From: Acidobacteriota bacterium
Lineage (GTDB): Bacteria; Acidobacteriota; Blastocatellia; Pyrinomonadales; Pyrinomonadaceae
Length of the DNA: 5,613 bases
Direction: 5' to 3'
Assembly (NCBI GenBank): GCA_013140875.1
Contig: JABFSB010000027.1
Location: forward strand, 1 to 5,613
Shown here: positions 1-5,613 of the stretch, one piece after another
Layout: each line of letters starts with the position of its first letter
How positions within the stretch are numbered: the first letter of the stretch is position 1
Notes under the pieces: model-generated
The model's database searches: none
Seen by the model: only the letters and a program-made list of their open reading frames with translations
What the model was told of the DNA's origin: nothing
Program-made: the position numbers and the translations under genes

Positions 1-1258
1 GTTTACGGACCATGAGGTTTTCCTTCATCACCTTTTTGTAGACAACGCGTTCAAGCAGCTTACTGGGTTTTCTCTGTGAGGTGTCGGCCGATTTCGACGC
101 GTCCTCCACCTCGACCAGATCGGTCACCTGAGTGATGCTTGTGTCCTCGGGGCTCGCTTCCTTGTCGTCGCGCATGCGAATGTACTGCGGCGAAATAACG
201 CTGACAAGAGGCATTCGCGAAAGGGCCGAATAGCGTTTGCCGTTCCATTCCAATACCATGCGGTTCACCGGCCCGCCCTTACTTCGCTGTGCGATCATGT
301 CGAGGCACGACATCTCGATGACCGGGCCCGGCTTGATCATTTCGTACGCGACGTAATCGTTATTCACGGCAACGTATTCCGAAGGCACGATTCGTTTTTT
401 GAGATCCTTGAAAAATTCTTTTCGGTCCGATTCGCTAAATCCGCCGCCGACGCGCGTCAGTTCCTGATACGTTCCATCGGGCCGGACGACCGCAACCAGA
501 AGATCGTGGAGCATTCCCTTTCGCTGCTCGGTGCCCTCCGAAAAACCGATGATCGCGACATCAAGGTTATGCCGCGTTTTGATCTTGTACCATCCGGCCT
601 TGTCGTGACGCACGACCAAGCCTTCGGCCCCTTCGCCGATCACCCAATCGACGTAGAGTTGCATTATCGCTTCGTTCTTGCTGACCTCTTTGTACTCGAC
701 CGGGTGAATGAACTTACCCTTTTTGAAAAAGGTATCAAGACTTTTATACACGACGGCTGCGGAGGTGACAGCTTTGCCATCGATTTCAACTACATCGAAA
801 ACCGCAAGGGCTATGTCGTCGAGGGCTTTTTTAGAAGAAGGCGAACGCAGTACACCAAGGACCTGTTCCAACGCCCTGCTCTCGGCGACCGCGCCTTTTA
901 AGTGGAACTCGCCGGCGAGGACGGCCGATTTTACCTTTGCCTTTTTTAGAAGCTCGGCACCTTCGTTCAAACACGGCAGGCCGGAACGCACGGTGCCGCT
1001 CGGGTGAAGCGATATAAAGTTCTCGCCGTCAAACACGAGCAAGGCAAATTCGCCGTCATACTTTCGCGAAGCAAAATATCCTTTGCCGCCGCCGATGCGG
1101 CCGATATCCTGGCCGGCCATCGCTTTCATGGCCCCGCTCAAGCGGCGCTTGTAATCTAGGGCTTTCGATTTGAGCGATGGATCGGACAAGTGCGTCGCAC
1201 TGCCGATGCAGTAATCGAACTTGCACTTGAATTTCTTGATGTCGAAACTAGCGTCCAT
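1..1258 (-). CDS. ATP-dependent DNA ligase (3' end beyond window)
   Basis: The reading frame is open from the ATG at 1258 to the left edge: 419 codons with no stop, so the C-terminus is missing. The protein should seal nicks in DNA by way of a lysyl-AMP intermediate. The covalent nucleotidyltransferase motifs are visible in order: motif I KYDG with the nucleophile Lys66; motif III AGEF (Glu117); motif IIIa VFDVVEIDG (153-161); motif IV EGLVVR (212-217); motif V YKIK (Lys225, Lys227). An OB-fold-like region follows from about 235, with RVGGGF at 269-274. The motif VI-like segment YIRMRDDK lies at 359-366. Motif Ia is poorly conserved, with LHPSG where SRxG is usual. Only about 60 residues precede motif I, so there is no large N-terminal DNA-binding domain as in LigI. 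At least 50 lysine-rich residues follow motif VI. Bacteria normally replicate with NAD-dependent LigA, so this is probably an accessory repair ligase. It is the last visible gene of the three-gene minus-strand operon. The ligase call is firm; subfamily and pathway are inferred. Confidence 0.93.
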   Translation of the reverse strand, partial: MDASFDIKKFKCKFDYCIGSATHLSDPSLKSKALDYKRRLSGAMKAMAGQDIGRIGGGKGYFASRKYDGEFALLVFDGENFISLHPSGTVRSGLPCLNEGAELLKKAKVKSAVLAGEFHLKGAVAESRALEQVLGVLRSPSSKKALDDIALAVFDVVEIDGKAVTSAAVVYKSLDTFFKKGKFIHPVEYKEVSKNEAIMQLYVDWVIGEGAEGLVVRHDKAGWYKIKTRHNLDVAIIGFSEGTEQRKGMLHDLLVAVVRPDGTYQELTRVGGGFSESDRKEFFKDLKKRIVPSEYVAVNNDYVAYEMIKPGPVIEMSCLDMIAQRSKGGPVNRMVLEWNGKRYSALSRMPLVSVISPQYIRMRDDKEASPEDTSITQVTDLVEVEDASKSADTSQRKPSKLLERVVYKKVMKENLMVRK

Positions 1259-1265
1259 ATTGAAG

Positions 1266-1269
1266 CCTT
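1266..1269 (-). promoter_or_regulatory. Ribosome binding site of the DNA ligase
   Basis: On the minus strand AAGG lies 7 nt before the ligase ATG and overlaps the TAA stop of the upstream gene (TAAGG). This supports the ATG at 1258 as the start and suggests translational coupling between the two genes. Confidence 0.6.
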
Positions 1270-1975
1270 ATTCCGCCCCGGCATTTGAGGGTCGTTTTAG
1301 CTCCATGTTCGAAAGATGAAGCAAGAGACAATAGCCGTCACCTTTTACGCGCCCTTCGAGAAAGGCGTTATACGGCCGGCCTCCCCGGTTCATCACGAGC
1401 GGCTGGTCGGCCTTTTCGCCGCCGCGCAGCAAGAGCAGTGAGTTTTTCTTGTCCAGGTCCTCAGCCATTTGATACAGAAAGTCGAAGGTCAGGCCGTTGA
1501 TATGCACCAGTTGTTTAGTGTTGGTAAAAACGAACCGCCGAACGGCATCTTCTTTCTTGATAAACTTTCCGGTCCAATTCACCGGCGTGTCGGAGTTCAT
1601 GTTCTGCATCGCCTTTTCGCGAAGTCGGCGTTTTTGCAGATCTCCTTTTGCATCATGGATAAGCTCGTACTCCTCAACCAAGTGGACAATTCCGCGCGGC
1701 GAGACGTATACCTTCGAAGTGTCGGTCAGGATCATTCCGGTCAATTCCATATCGACCTCGGGATCGCCGTCGATCAGCATTTTGCCGATCTTCTCAAGCT
1801 TTTTAGCTTTTTTTAGAAGGACTGGAATCTCGTGCTCGGAATCGGCCTTCAAGACGCGGGCGTTCTGGGCCGGTTCGCCCTTTTTGTCGACGTACCTGAT
1901 CTCCTGTTTGCCGAGAAGGCCCTCGAATGCGACGACGGCGTCGCGGTTATTTGCGTTGCTGATGTTTATCGCCAT
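1268..1975 (-). CDS. Uncharacterised protein, middle gene of the ligase operon
   Basis: This 235-aa protein has no signal peptide or membrane segment and is probably cytoplasmic. I do not recognise its family. The N-terminal part (about 20-100) looks beta-rich and contains DKKGEPAQNARVLKAD at 30-45. A charged, probably helical stretch follows (about 101-126, rich in Lys, Arg and Glu). The C-terminal part has FIKKED at 138-143, RGG at 184-186, YNAFLEG at 202-208 and LLLHLSN at 217-223. Several of these match motifs at similar spacing in the upstream neighbour, which suggests distant paralogy with an extra 40-50 residues here. The gene starts 6 nt after the neighbour's stop, and its own stop lies 9 nt before the ligase start, so the three are very likely one transcript. 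No strong Shine-Dalgarno is seen, so translation may depend on re-initiation. A role as a ligase partner or DNA-binding subunit is inferred from position only. Confidence 0.85.
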   Translation of the reverse strand: MAINISNANNRDAVVAFEGLLGKQEIRYVDKKGEPAQNARVLKADSEHEIPVLLKKAKKLEKIGKMLIDGDPEVDMELTGMILTDTSKVYVSPRGIVHLVEEYELIHDAKGDLQKRRLREKAMQNMNSDTPVNWTGKFIKKEDAVRRFVFTNTKQLVHINGLTFDFLYQMAEDLDKKNSLLLLRGGEKADQPLVMNRGGRPYNAFLEGRVKGDGYCLLLHLSNMELKRPSNAGAE

Positions 1976-1981
1976 TGTCTA

Positions 1982-2596
1982 TTACAAAAGGTCGAAGCTG
2001 ATGTCGTCGGCCGATATTTCCTGTTCTTCGTTTGACGAAAGAACGCCGACCTGGTTCAGCTTCATATACTGGACCTCACCATCTTTTCCGATGATCATAA
2101 ACGCATCATTCCCGTCGCCGCCGACGATGTAGGCCGAATCATAACTAAGCCCGCCCCGATAACTGAACGGGAACGAGAACATTTGTTTTGCGGAAAGATG
2201 ATCTTTAAGAAGGTCAAGGTCGCCGCCCTCGGGCGGATCGAGGATATATACGGACTTTACGACAAGGCCGAGATACGTATCGACATCGGTCTTCTTAAGC
2301 GTATTGACCTGGCCGAAAGAGGATTCGACCTTCTGGATTTCTTTACCCTCGATATCGACAGCGGTCAGTTCGGCCCGGTCCATCGAATCGCCCTTGCTGT
2401 TAACTGTTTCAAGGGCCGTGCCGCCTTTCTCGATCAAAGTTTTGCCGTCGGCCGCAAGCACTTTCAATACCGCCGGCTTGCCTTTTTCGTCGAACGCTTC
2501 GATCTCGACATTGCCGTAAAGGTCTTCGCGGTCGAGTTTGGTTATTACCACCTCGAATTCGTTGCCGTCCAAAGAGAGTACAAGGTTCTTTGCCAT
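1982..2596 (-). CDS. Uncharacterised protein with acidic tail, first gene of the ligase operon
   Basis: This 204-aa protein is acidic, apparently soluble and beta-rich, with no signal peptide. I do not recognise its family. Notable segments are AFDEKGKPA at 34-42, LAADGKTLI at 47-55, LKKTDV at 100-105, VYILDPPEGG at 116-125, RGG at 147-149 and DGNDAF at 161-166. The C-terminus (187-204) is a Ser/Glu/Asp-rich tail ending DDISFDLL. I chose the ATG at 2596 over an in-frame TTG at 2608 because GGACGG lies just before it and MAKNLVL is a plausible N-terminus; the TTG would add four residues. It is the promoter-proximal gene of the operon and faces the exported-protein gene across a 299-nt gap. The shared motifs with the next gene suggest that the two products may pair. 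Function is unknown; the link to DNA ligation comes from the operon alone. Confidence 0.85.
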   Translation of the reverse strand: MAKNLVLSLDGNEFEVVITKLDREDLYGNVEIEAFDEKGKPAVLKVLAADGKTLIEKGGTALETVNSKGDSMDRAELTAVDIEGKEIQKVESSFGQVNTLKKTDVDTYLGLVVKSVYILDPPEGGDLDLLKDHLSAKQMFSFPFSYRGGLSYDSAYIVGGDGNDAFMIIGKDGEVQYMKLNQVGVLSSNEEQEISADDISFDLL

Positions 2597-2600
2597 AAAA

Positions 2601-2606
2601 CCGTCC
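2601..2606 (-). promoter_or_regulatory. Ribosome binding site of the first ligase-operon gene
   Basis: GGACGG on the minus strand, with its GGA 7 nt from the ATG at 2596, is a weak Shine-Dalgarno match. It decides between that ATG and the alternative TTG at 2608. Confidence 0.45.
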
Positions 2607-2752
2607 AACTAATACGTTTGTTTCTAATAGGTTACTTCAAATCGGGAAAGATTGAAAATAGAGATCTAAGGCAAATAGGACCGGGAACCGATGATCCAGG
2701 TCGTGTTCTAAGTATGGGTTGCGTCCAAGATTCTTTGCCTTTCCTCATTTCA

Positions 2753-2826
2753 TTTTATTCCTCTCATTCTTCTCCTTCCGTGGTTAAAAGCCCGACCACG
2801 GAAAGGGCGGAATAAGAGGAAAAAGA
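2753..2826. repeat. Long imperfect inverted repeat (hairpin)
   Basis: The arms are 2753-2784 and 2795-2826 around a 10-nt loop (2785-2794). The top is a perfect 9-bp stem, TTCCGTGGT (2776-2784) against ACCACGGAA (2795-2803). Pairing continues outward without gaps, mostly Watson-Crick with some G-T wobbles and a few mismatches, including an uninterrupted run of seven pairs at 2758-2764 with 2815-2821. It lies between divergent genes, so it is not a terminator for either. It could be a regulatory site, a structured RNA or a small repeat element. Confidence 0.7.
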
Positions 2827-2882
2827 AAAAGGAAGGACATCACCGGCAAGAAATGAGTGTTACGTCTTGACGCAAATGGCGC

Positions 2883-2888
2883 TAGAAT
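2883..2888 (+). promoter_or_regulatory. Possible -10 element for a leaderless transcript
   Basis: TAGAAT ends 7 nt before the ATG at 2896, so a transcript from it would begin at or next to the start codon. No Shine-Dalgarno is seen before that ATG, which fits leaderless expression. No good -35 lies 16-18 nt upstream. A TTGACG at 2867-2872 is too close to serve as one. The call is weak. Confidence 0.25.
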
Positions 2889-2895
2889 TCTTATT

Positions 2896-3276
2896 ATGAA
2901 ATTTCTTCCATTTTTAATTCTGGTCCTTGGTATTTCCGGCTTTGCTCAGACGACCGAGAAGGCGGTCGTTACTTATTCGGTGAATTACAAACTCATCGGT
3001 CTTTCCAACCTTTTAGGACTAAGCGATTGTTCGGTCAAGAGCTTGGTCGGAAGGGTCAGAAAATTAGAGGTTAAAGGCGATACGGCAACAGTTTTAATCA
3101 AGATAGACAAGAAAACCTCCTCCGACGTTATGATTCCGCTTGGCCGCATCGCCGAAGAGCACCGCGACGACGTCTTCGATCATCTGATCACCAAAAACAA
3201 TACGATCCGCGTTTCGGGCTATGCGTGTACCGAGGACGCGCCTTTCACCGCGTTCAGCGTGGATCGGGTATACTGA
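2896..3276 (+). CDS. Small exported protein of unknown function
   Basis: This 126-aa protein begins with a signal peptide: MK, then a hydrophobic core FLPFLILVLGISG, and a likely signal peptidase I cleavage after GFA before QTTEK. There is no lipobox Cys. The mature part is about 105 residues, beta-rich, with two cysteines (in LSDCSV and GYACTED) that could form a disulfide in the periplasm. I do not recognise the family. A GTG at 2857 in the same frame would add 13 residues before the signal peptide; I reject it because the export signal begins cleanly at the ATG at 2896. It is the first gene of a probable plus-strand operon, with the cupin gene starting 24 nt after its stop. No functional link to the cupin and SDR is evident beyond position. 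Confidence 0.8.
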   Translation: MKFLPFLILVLGISGFAQTTEKAVVTYSVNYKLIGLSNLLGLSDCSVKSLVGRVRKLEVKGDTATVLIKIDKKTSSDVMIPLGRIAEEHRDDVFDHLITKNNTIRVSGYACTEDAPFTAFSVDRVY

Positions 3277-3300
3277 CCCGTACCGACCGCCGGAAAACTT

Positions 3301-3669
3301 ATGAGCCAAACCCAATTCTATCGCTGGGAAGACATGCCGAGGGAACGAGTGAGTGATCTGCTGGAGCGCCGTTTGATCACGGCGGACCGAATGATGCTGA
3401 CGCATGTCTATCTTAAAAAGGGCTGCGTCGTGCCACGGCATTCGCACGAGAACGAGCAGTTGACCTATGTTCTTGAAGGCTCGCTGCATTTCTGGATCGG
3501 CGATGACGGTGAAGAGGAAGTAATCGTTGGGTCGGGCGAAGTGCTGGTGATCCCATCCAACGTTCCGCACATGGCGGAGGCGATGGAAGACACGCTGGAT
3601 GTGGATATTTTCAGCCCGCCGCGACAGGATTGGCTCGACAAAACCGACGATTACCTGAGGCAGAAGTAA
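3301..3669 (+). CDS. KdgF-like single-domain cupin
   Basis: This 122-aa cytoplasmic protein is one double-stranded beta-helix (cupin) domain. Cupin motif 1 spans 41-60 with His47, His49 and Gln53; motif 2 spans 79-94 with His90. Three His plus one Gln should bind a divalent metal. The C-terminal segment contains Asp102, Phe104 and Arg108 in VDIFSPPRQDW. From memory, this His/His/Gln/His set and the Asp-x-Phe...Arg signature resemble KdgF, which opens 4,5-unsaturated uronate rings during pectin and alginate breakdown. Many proteins with this signature are unassigned, so I give no gene symbol. GGA at 3292-3294, 6 nt before the ATG, supports the start. The SDR gene follows 16 nt after the stop. 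A dehydrogenase acting on a related sugar-acid substrate would be consistent, but this is inferred. The cupin call is firm; the substrate is not. Confidence 0.9.
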   Translation: MSQTQFYRWEDMPRERVSDLLERRLITADRMMLTHVYLKKGCVVPRHSHENEQLTYVLEGSLHFWIGDDGEEEVIVGSGEVLVIPSNVPHMAEAMEDTLDVDIFSPPRQDWLDKTDDYLRQK

Positions 3670-3685
3670 TTTTGAAATAAATAAA

Positions 3686-4477
3686 ATGGATCTCGGATTG
3701 CGTGACAAAGTCGGCCTGGTCGCCGCGTCGAGCATGGGCTTGGGTTTTGCCGTGGCCGAGGAACTCGCGGCCGAAGGGGCAAAGCTGATCATGTGTGCCC
3801 GCGGCGAAGACGCTCTGATCAAGGCTTCCGATTCGATTGCGGAAAAAGCGGGCGTCGAAGTTTTGGCCGTTGCGGGCGATCTGTCGAACAAAGATGGCAT
3901 CGATCGGATCGTTGCTAAAGCCATCGAGAAATTCGGCCGGGTCGATATCCTGATCACGAATACCGGCGGACCGCCATCCGGCACTTTCGACACGATTACC
4001 GCGAACGACTGGGAGGCGGCAGTACGCGGTTTGCTTTACAGCGTGGTCGAAATGACGCGGCTCGTTTTGCCGGGCATGAAAAAACGCGGCTGGGGCCGCA
4101 TCCTGAACGTAACGTCTATTGCGGCCAAACAGCCGGTCGACAATCTCATGCTCTCAAACAGCCTGCGCGCGGCCGTTACCGGTTTTGCGAAAACTCTCGC
4201 AACTGAGGTCGCTCCGTTTGGAATCACCGTAAATAACATTCTTCCCGGTTACACCGCCACCGAACGAGTCGAAGACCTTGCTAAAGCTCTCGCCGAAAAA
4301 GAAGGGATCGAATCGTCCGCCATTAGGGCGCGATGGGAATCGGAAATTCCAATGCAGCGTCTCGGCCGCCCCGAAGAACTCGCCGCCCTCGCCGCGTTCC
4401 TGGTTTCCGAACGGGCCGGATACATCACCGGAAGCTCAATCGCCGCCGACGGCGGCTGGATACGTTCGTTATTTTAG
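3686..4477 (+). CDS. Short-chain dehydrogenase/reductase family protein without the YxxxK motif
   Basis: This 263-aa protein has the usual single-domain SDR length and a Rossmann fold. The cofactor loop is VAASSMGLG (12-20), a variant of TGxxxGxG with Ala for the first Gly. GDL (64-66) and NTGG (92-95, for NNAG) follow. Ser144 in NVTS is in the catalytic Ser position. The YxxxK segment reads SNSLR (157-161), so both the catalytic Tyr and Lys are replaced. GRPEELAALAAFLVSE and YITGSSIAADGG form the usual C-terminal part. The SNS[VL]R variant is typical of a widespread SDR subgroup often annotated as 3-oxoacyl-ACP reductase, so it reflects the family rather than recent decay. Whether it is a normal ketoreductase is doubtful. 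It lies 16 nt downstream of the cupin gene and is probably co-transcribed. No strong Shine-Dalgarno is seen; the start at 3686 fits the usual MDLGL N-terminus. Confidence 0.93.
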   Translation: MDLGLRDKVGLVAASSMGLGFAVAEELAAEGAKLIMCARGEDALIKASDSIAEKAGVEVLAVAGDLSNKDGIDRIVAKAIEKFGRVDILITNTGGPPSGTFDTITANDWEAAVRGLLYSVVEMTRLVLPGMKKRGWGRILNVTSIAAKQPVDNLMLSNSLRAAVTGFAKTLATEVAPFGITVNNILPGYTATERVEDLAKALAEKEGIESSAIRARWESEIPMQRLGRPEELAALAAFLVSERAGYITGSSIAADGGWIRSLF

Positions 4478-4712
4478 TTTTTCCCTAACAGCCGAAAAAT
4501 CCCGCAACCCGAACTTTAAGACCCAACCGAAAGGATCATAGAATTGATTCGACCCGCTAAAATCACGGCAATATCGCAGGCCTGACCCCGTTATTCTTCC
4601 GATTGTTCATCCTCGCTACAAAGCAAATGATGATGTGAGCCCGACTGAAAGTGCATCAACGCTAACAAAACGCCAATAGGGCGGGCCTGCCTCCATCCTT
4701 CTCAATTGCCTA
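4478..4712. other. Intergenic region between convergent genes
   Basis: The 235 nt between the SDR stop and the end of the minus-strand exported-protein gene hold no supported coding sequence. No classical hairpin-plus-T-run terminator is clear for either gene; a T-rich stretch just after the SDR stop has no adjacent hairpin. The only structure noted is the inverted repeat at 4576-4690. Confidence 0.5.
4576..4690. repeat. Weak inverted repeat, possible remnant of a small element
   Basis: GCAGGCCTGACC (4576-4587) pairs with GGGCGGGCCTGC (4679-4690): ten Watson-Crick pairs, one G-T and one mismatch across a 91-nt interior. The CCTGACCCCG block in the left arm recalls GC-rich sequences I associate with REP-type repeats, but that is from memory. 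It could be a remnant of a small non-coding repeat or chance. Confidence 0.3.
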
Positions 4713-5510
4713 TCATCTTTGATGTACATCATCGAGTGACGGAATTTTCCAATCGGTCAATCGTGAACCGACTAACATTTTTCTGCCGTTCCGCCAACGG
4801 ATCCACCCCTCGCACCTTGGCGAGTCTTTGTTCACGAGCATCCAGTCACCATCTAACCGAGAAAATATGTGTCTTTTGGGATCGTCAAACTTGCATTCAA
4901 TAGGTTTTCCATTTGGAGCATCGAGTACAGTCGTTCTGCTGGGGTCGATGTAGACATGAAAACTCATGTTGAAGAGTTCGTACCAATCAACATGCGCCCA
5001 CATCGGGTCGGCTTTCAAGATGAACTTTGTCTGCCGAGTCTTTTCATTTATTTCTACTTCATACCAGTCTGGCGACTCGCGCGTAATTCTCATGACGATA
5101 AGGCCATACAATTTGCCGATATCTACCTTGAACTCGCTGTTTGGAAAAACAGGTGAGAAAGAAGAAAGATCGACGTCAAAATATTTCGGATCTCGCGGCT
5201 CGATCTTAAGCTCTGACCAAATCGATGCATCCGAATTATAGATAGACACGGTCGAGTATTTGCCTTGCTCCTTTACCGAAATTATCTCCCGACACGGTGG
5301 TTCAGGATTTGGTGTAAGAATTCCGCATGTTTGTTGTCGTATCAGGCGAGGGATTATCAGTCCTGATTCTACCCCACTAAACTTTTCCTTATCAGGTGGT
5401 CTTAATCGCTTGATCATTTCCGGATTCTGAGCGAAAACCGAAACTACGCCTGAAATGAGGAAGCAACTAAGAAACACAACACCAATGCCATAAAATTTCG
5501 AGTTTTTCAT
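4713..5510 (-). CDS. Exported protein of unknown function, possible SH3-like C-terminus
   Basis: This 265-aa protein starts with a clear signal peptide: MKNSK, a hydrophobic core (about 7-25), and a likely cleavage after VFA before QNPEM. The mature protein is predicted to be periplasmic or outer-surface. I do not recognise the family. Cys62 and Cys73 in the N-terminal part lie eleven residues apart, and two more Cys near the C-terminus could pair. The C-terminal 80 residues contain YIDPSRTTVLDAPNGKP, then GDWMLVN and CEGWIRW. This is a spacing typical of bacterial SH3-like domains (a D/N-A-P-N-G turn, then DW.V, then GW). That assignment is tentative. The gene is more AT-rich than its neighbours and stands alone on the minus strand, convergent with the SDR. 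A GAG 9 nt before the ATG may act as a weak Shine-Dalgarno. The 103 nt upstream, to the window edge, hold no gene I can support. Confidence 0.8.
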   Translation of the reverse strand: MKNSKFYGIGVVFLSCFLISGVVSVFAQNPEMIKRLRPPDKEKFSGVESGLIIPRLIRQQTCGILTPNPEPPCREIISVKEQGKYSTVSIYNSDASIWSELKIEPRDPKYFDVDLSSFSPVFPNSEFKVDIGKLYGLIVMRITRESPDWYEVEINEKTRQTKFILKADPMWAHVDWYELFNMSFHVYIDPSRTTVLDAPNGKPIECKFDDPKRHIFSRLDGDWMLVNKDSPRCEGWIRWRNGRKMLVGSRLTDWKIPSLDDVHQR

Positions 5511-5613
5511 ATTTATTACTCATTTCAACGCTAATTTAAGAGCGTTCGAAAATATCCAAACCCGGCACTGAGATGGTCTAATGAAACGACACAAAAAAAG
5601 TCTCCTTTAATGG

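Larger units (their letters stand above)
2597..2895. other. Intergenic region between divergent operons
   Basis: This 299-nt gap must carry the promoters of both the leftward ligase operon and the rightward exported protein-cupin-SDR operon. I see no convincing coding sequence and no good sigma-70 promoter pair for the leftward operon; a TATTAG hexamer at 2624-2629 (minus strand) has no matching -35. The main visible structure is the long hairpin at about 2753-2826. From roughly 2738 the plus strand is pyrimidine-rich, and from 2801 to 2838 it is purine-rich. Confidence 0.7.

Noticed and set aside
506..901. Open plus-strand frame of 131 codons within the ligase region
   Set aside because: The minus-strand frame here carries ligase motifs III-V, so the plus-strand frame is a shadow.
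1497..2132. Open plus-strand frame of 211 codons across two ligase-operon genes
   Set aside because: It crosses a gene boundary on the opposite strand and has a Ser/Phe-rich, low-information sequence typical of a shadow frame.
2183..2815. Open plus-strand frame of 210 codons opposite the first ligase-operon gene
   Set aside because: It is antisense to a better-supported gene, runs into the hairpin region, and has no recognisable domain.
2857..2895. GTG at 2857 as start of the exported protein
   Set aside because: It would put 13 residues, including charged ones, before an otherwise standard signal peptide.
3094..3993. Open minus-strand frame of 299 codons opposite the exported protein, cupin and SDR
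   Set aside because: It overlaps three well-supported plus-strand genes, and its residue composition is that of an antisense shadow of GC-rich coding DNA.
4442..4482. GCCGCC/GGCGGC hairpin followed by a T-rich stretch as a terminator of the SDR
   Set aside because: The hairpin lies within conserved SDR codons (ADGG), and the T-rich stretch is more than 10 nt away, so it is not a canonical terminator.
5585..5613. AAAG/CTTT mini-hairpin with a T-run on the minus strand as a terminator
   Set aside because: A 4-bp AT-rich stem is too weak, and no upstream gene is visible.
1..5613. CRISPR array, tRNA, rRNA or transposase gene
   Set aside because: No regularly spaced repeats, cloverleaf, conserved rRNA sequence or transposase motifs were seen.

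Overview
The window looks like an ordinary bacterial chromosome of moderate GC with tightly packed genes. The secreted proteins, the cupin + short-chain dehydrogenase (SDR) pair and the SDR subtype fit Acidobacteriota, perhaps the Blastocatellia. That placement is an inference from general resemblance, because no taxonomic marker gene is present.

Left part (1-2596, minus strand): a compact three-gene operon, read right to left. The first gene (204 aa) and second gene (235 aa) are proteins I do not recognise. They share spaced motifs and may be distant paralogues. The third gene is an ATP-dependent DNA ligase whose nucleotidyltransferase motifs I-VI are readable; it runs off the left edge. Gaps of 6 and 9 nt, and a ribosome binding site overlapping the preceding stop, indicate co-translation. 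An accessory ligase made together with two uncharacterised, possibly paired proteins is the best candidate for an undescribed system here, most plausibly a DNA end-joining or repair module.

Middle (2597-2895): the gap between divergent operons. It holds a long imperfect hairpin (about 2753-2826) with a perfect 9-bp top stem, built from a pyrimidine-rich arm and a purine-rich arm.

Right-centre (2896-4477, plus strand): a small exported protein, a KdgF-like cupin and an SDR that lacks the usual Tyr/Lys catalytic pair, closely spaced and probably one operon. The cupin residues suggest sugar-acid chemistry, but the SDR's substrate cannot be read from sequence.

Right end (4478-5613): a 235-nt gap between convergent genes with a weak inverted repeat, then a minus-strand exported protein with a possible SH3-like C-terminal region in visibly more AT-rich DNA, then about 100 nt of upstream sequence in which I see no gene.
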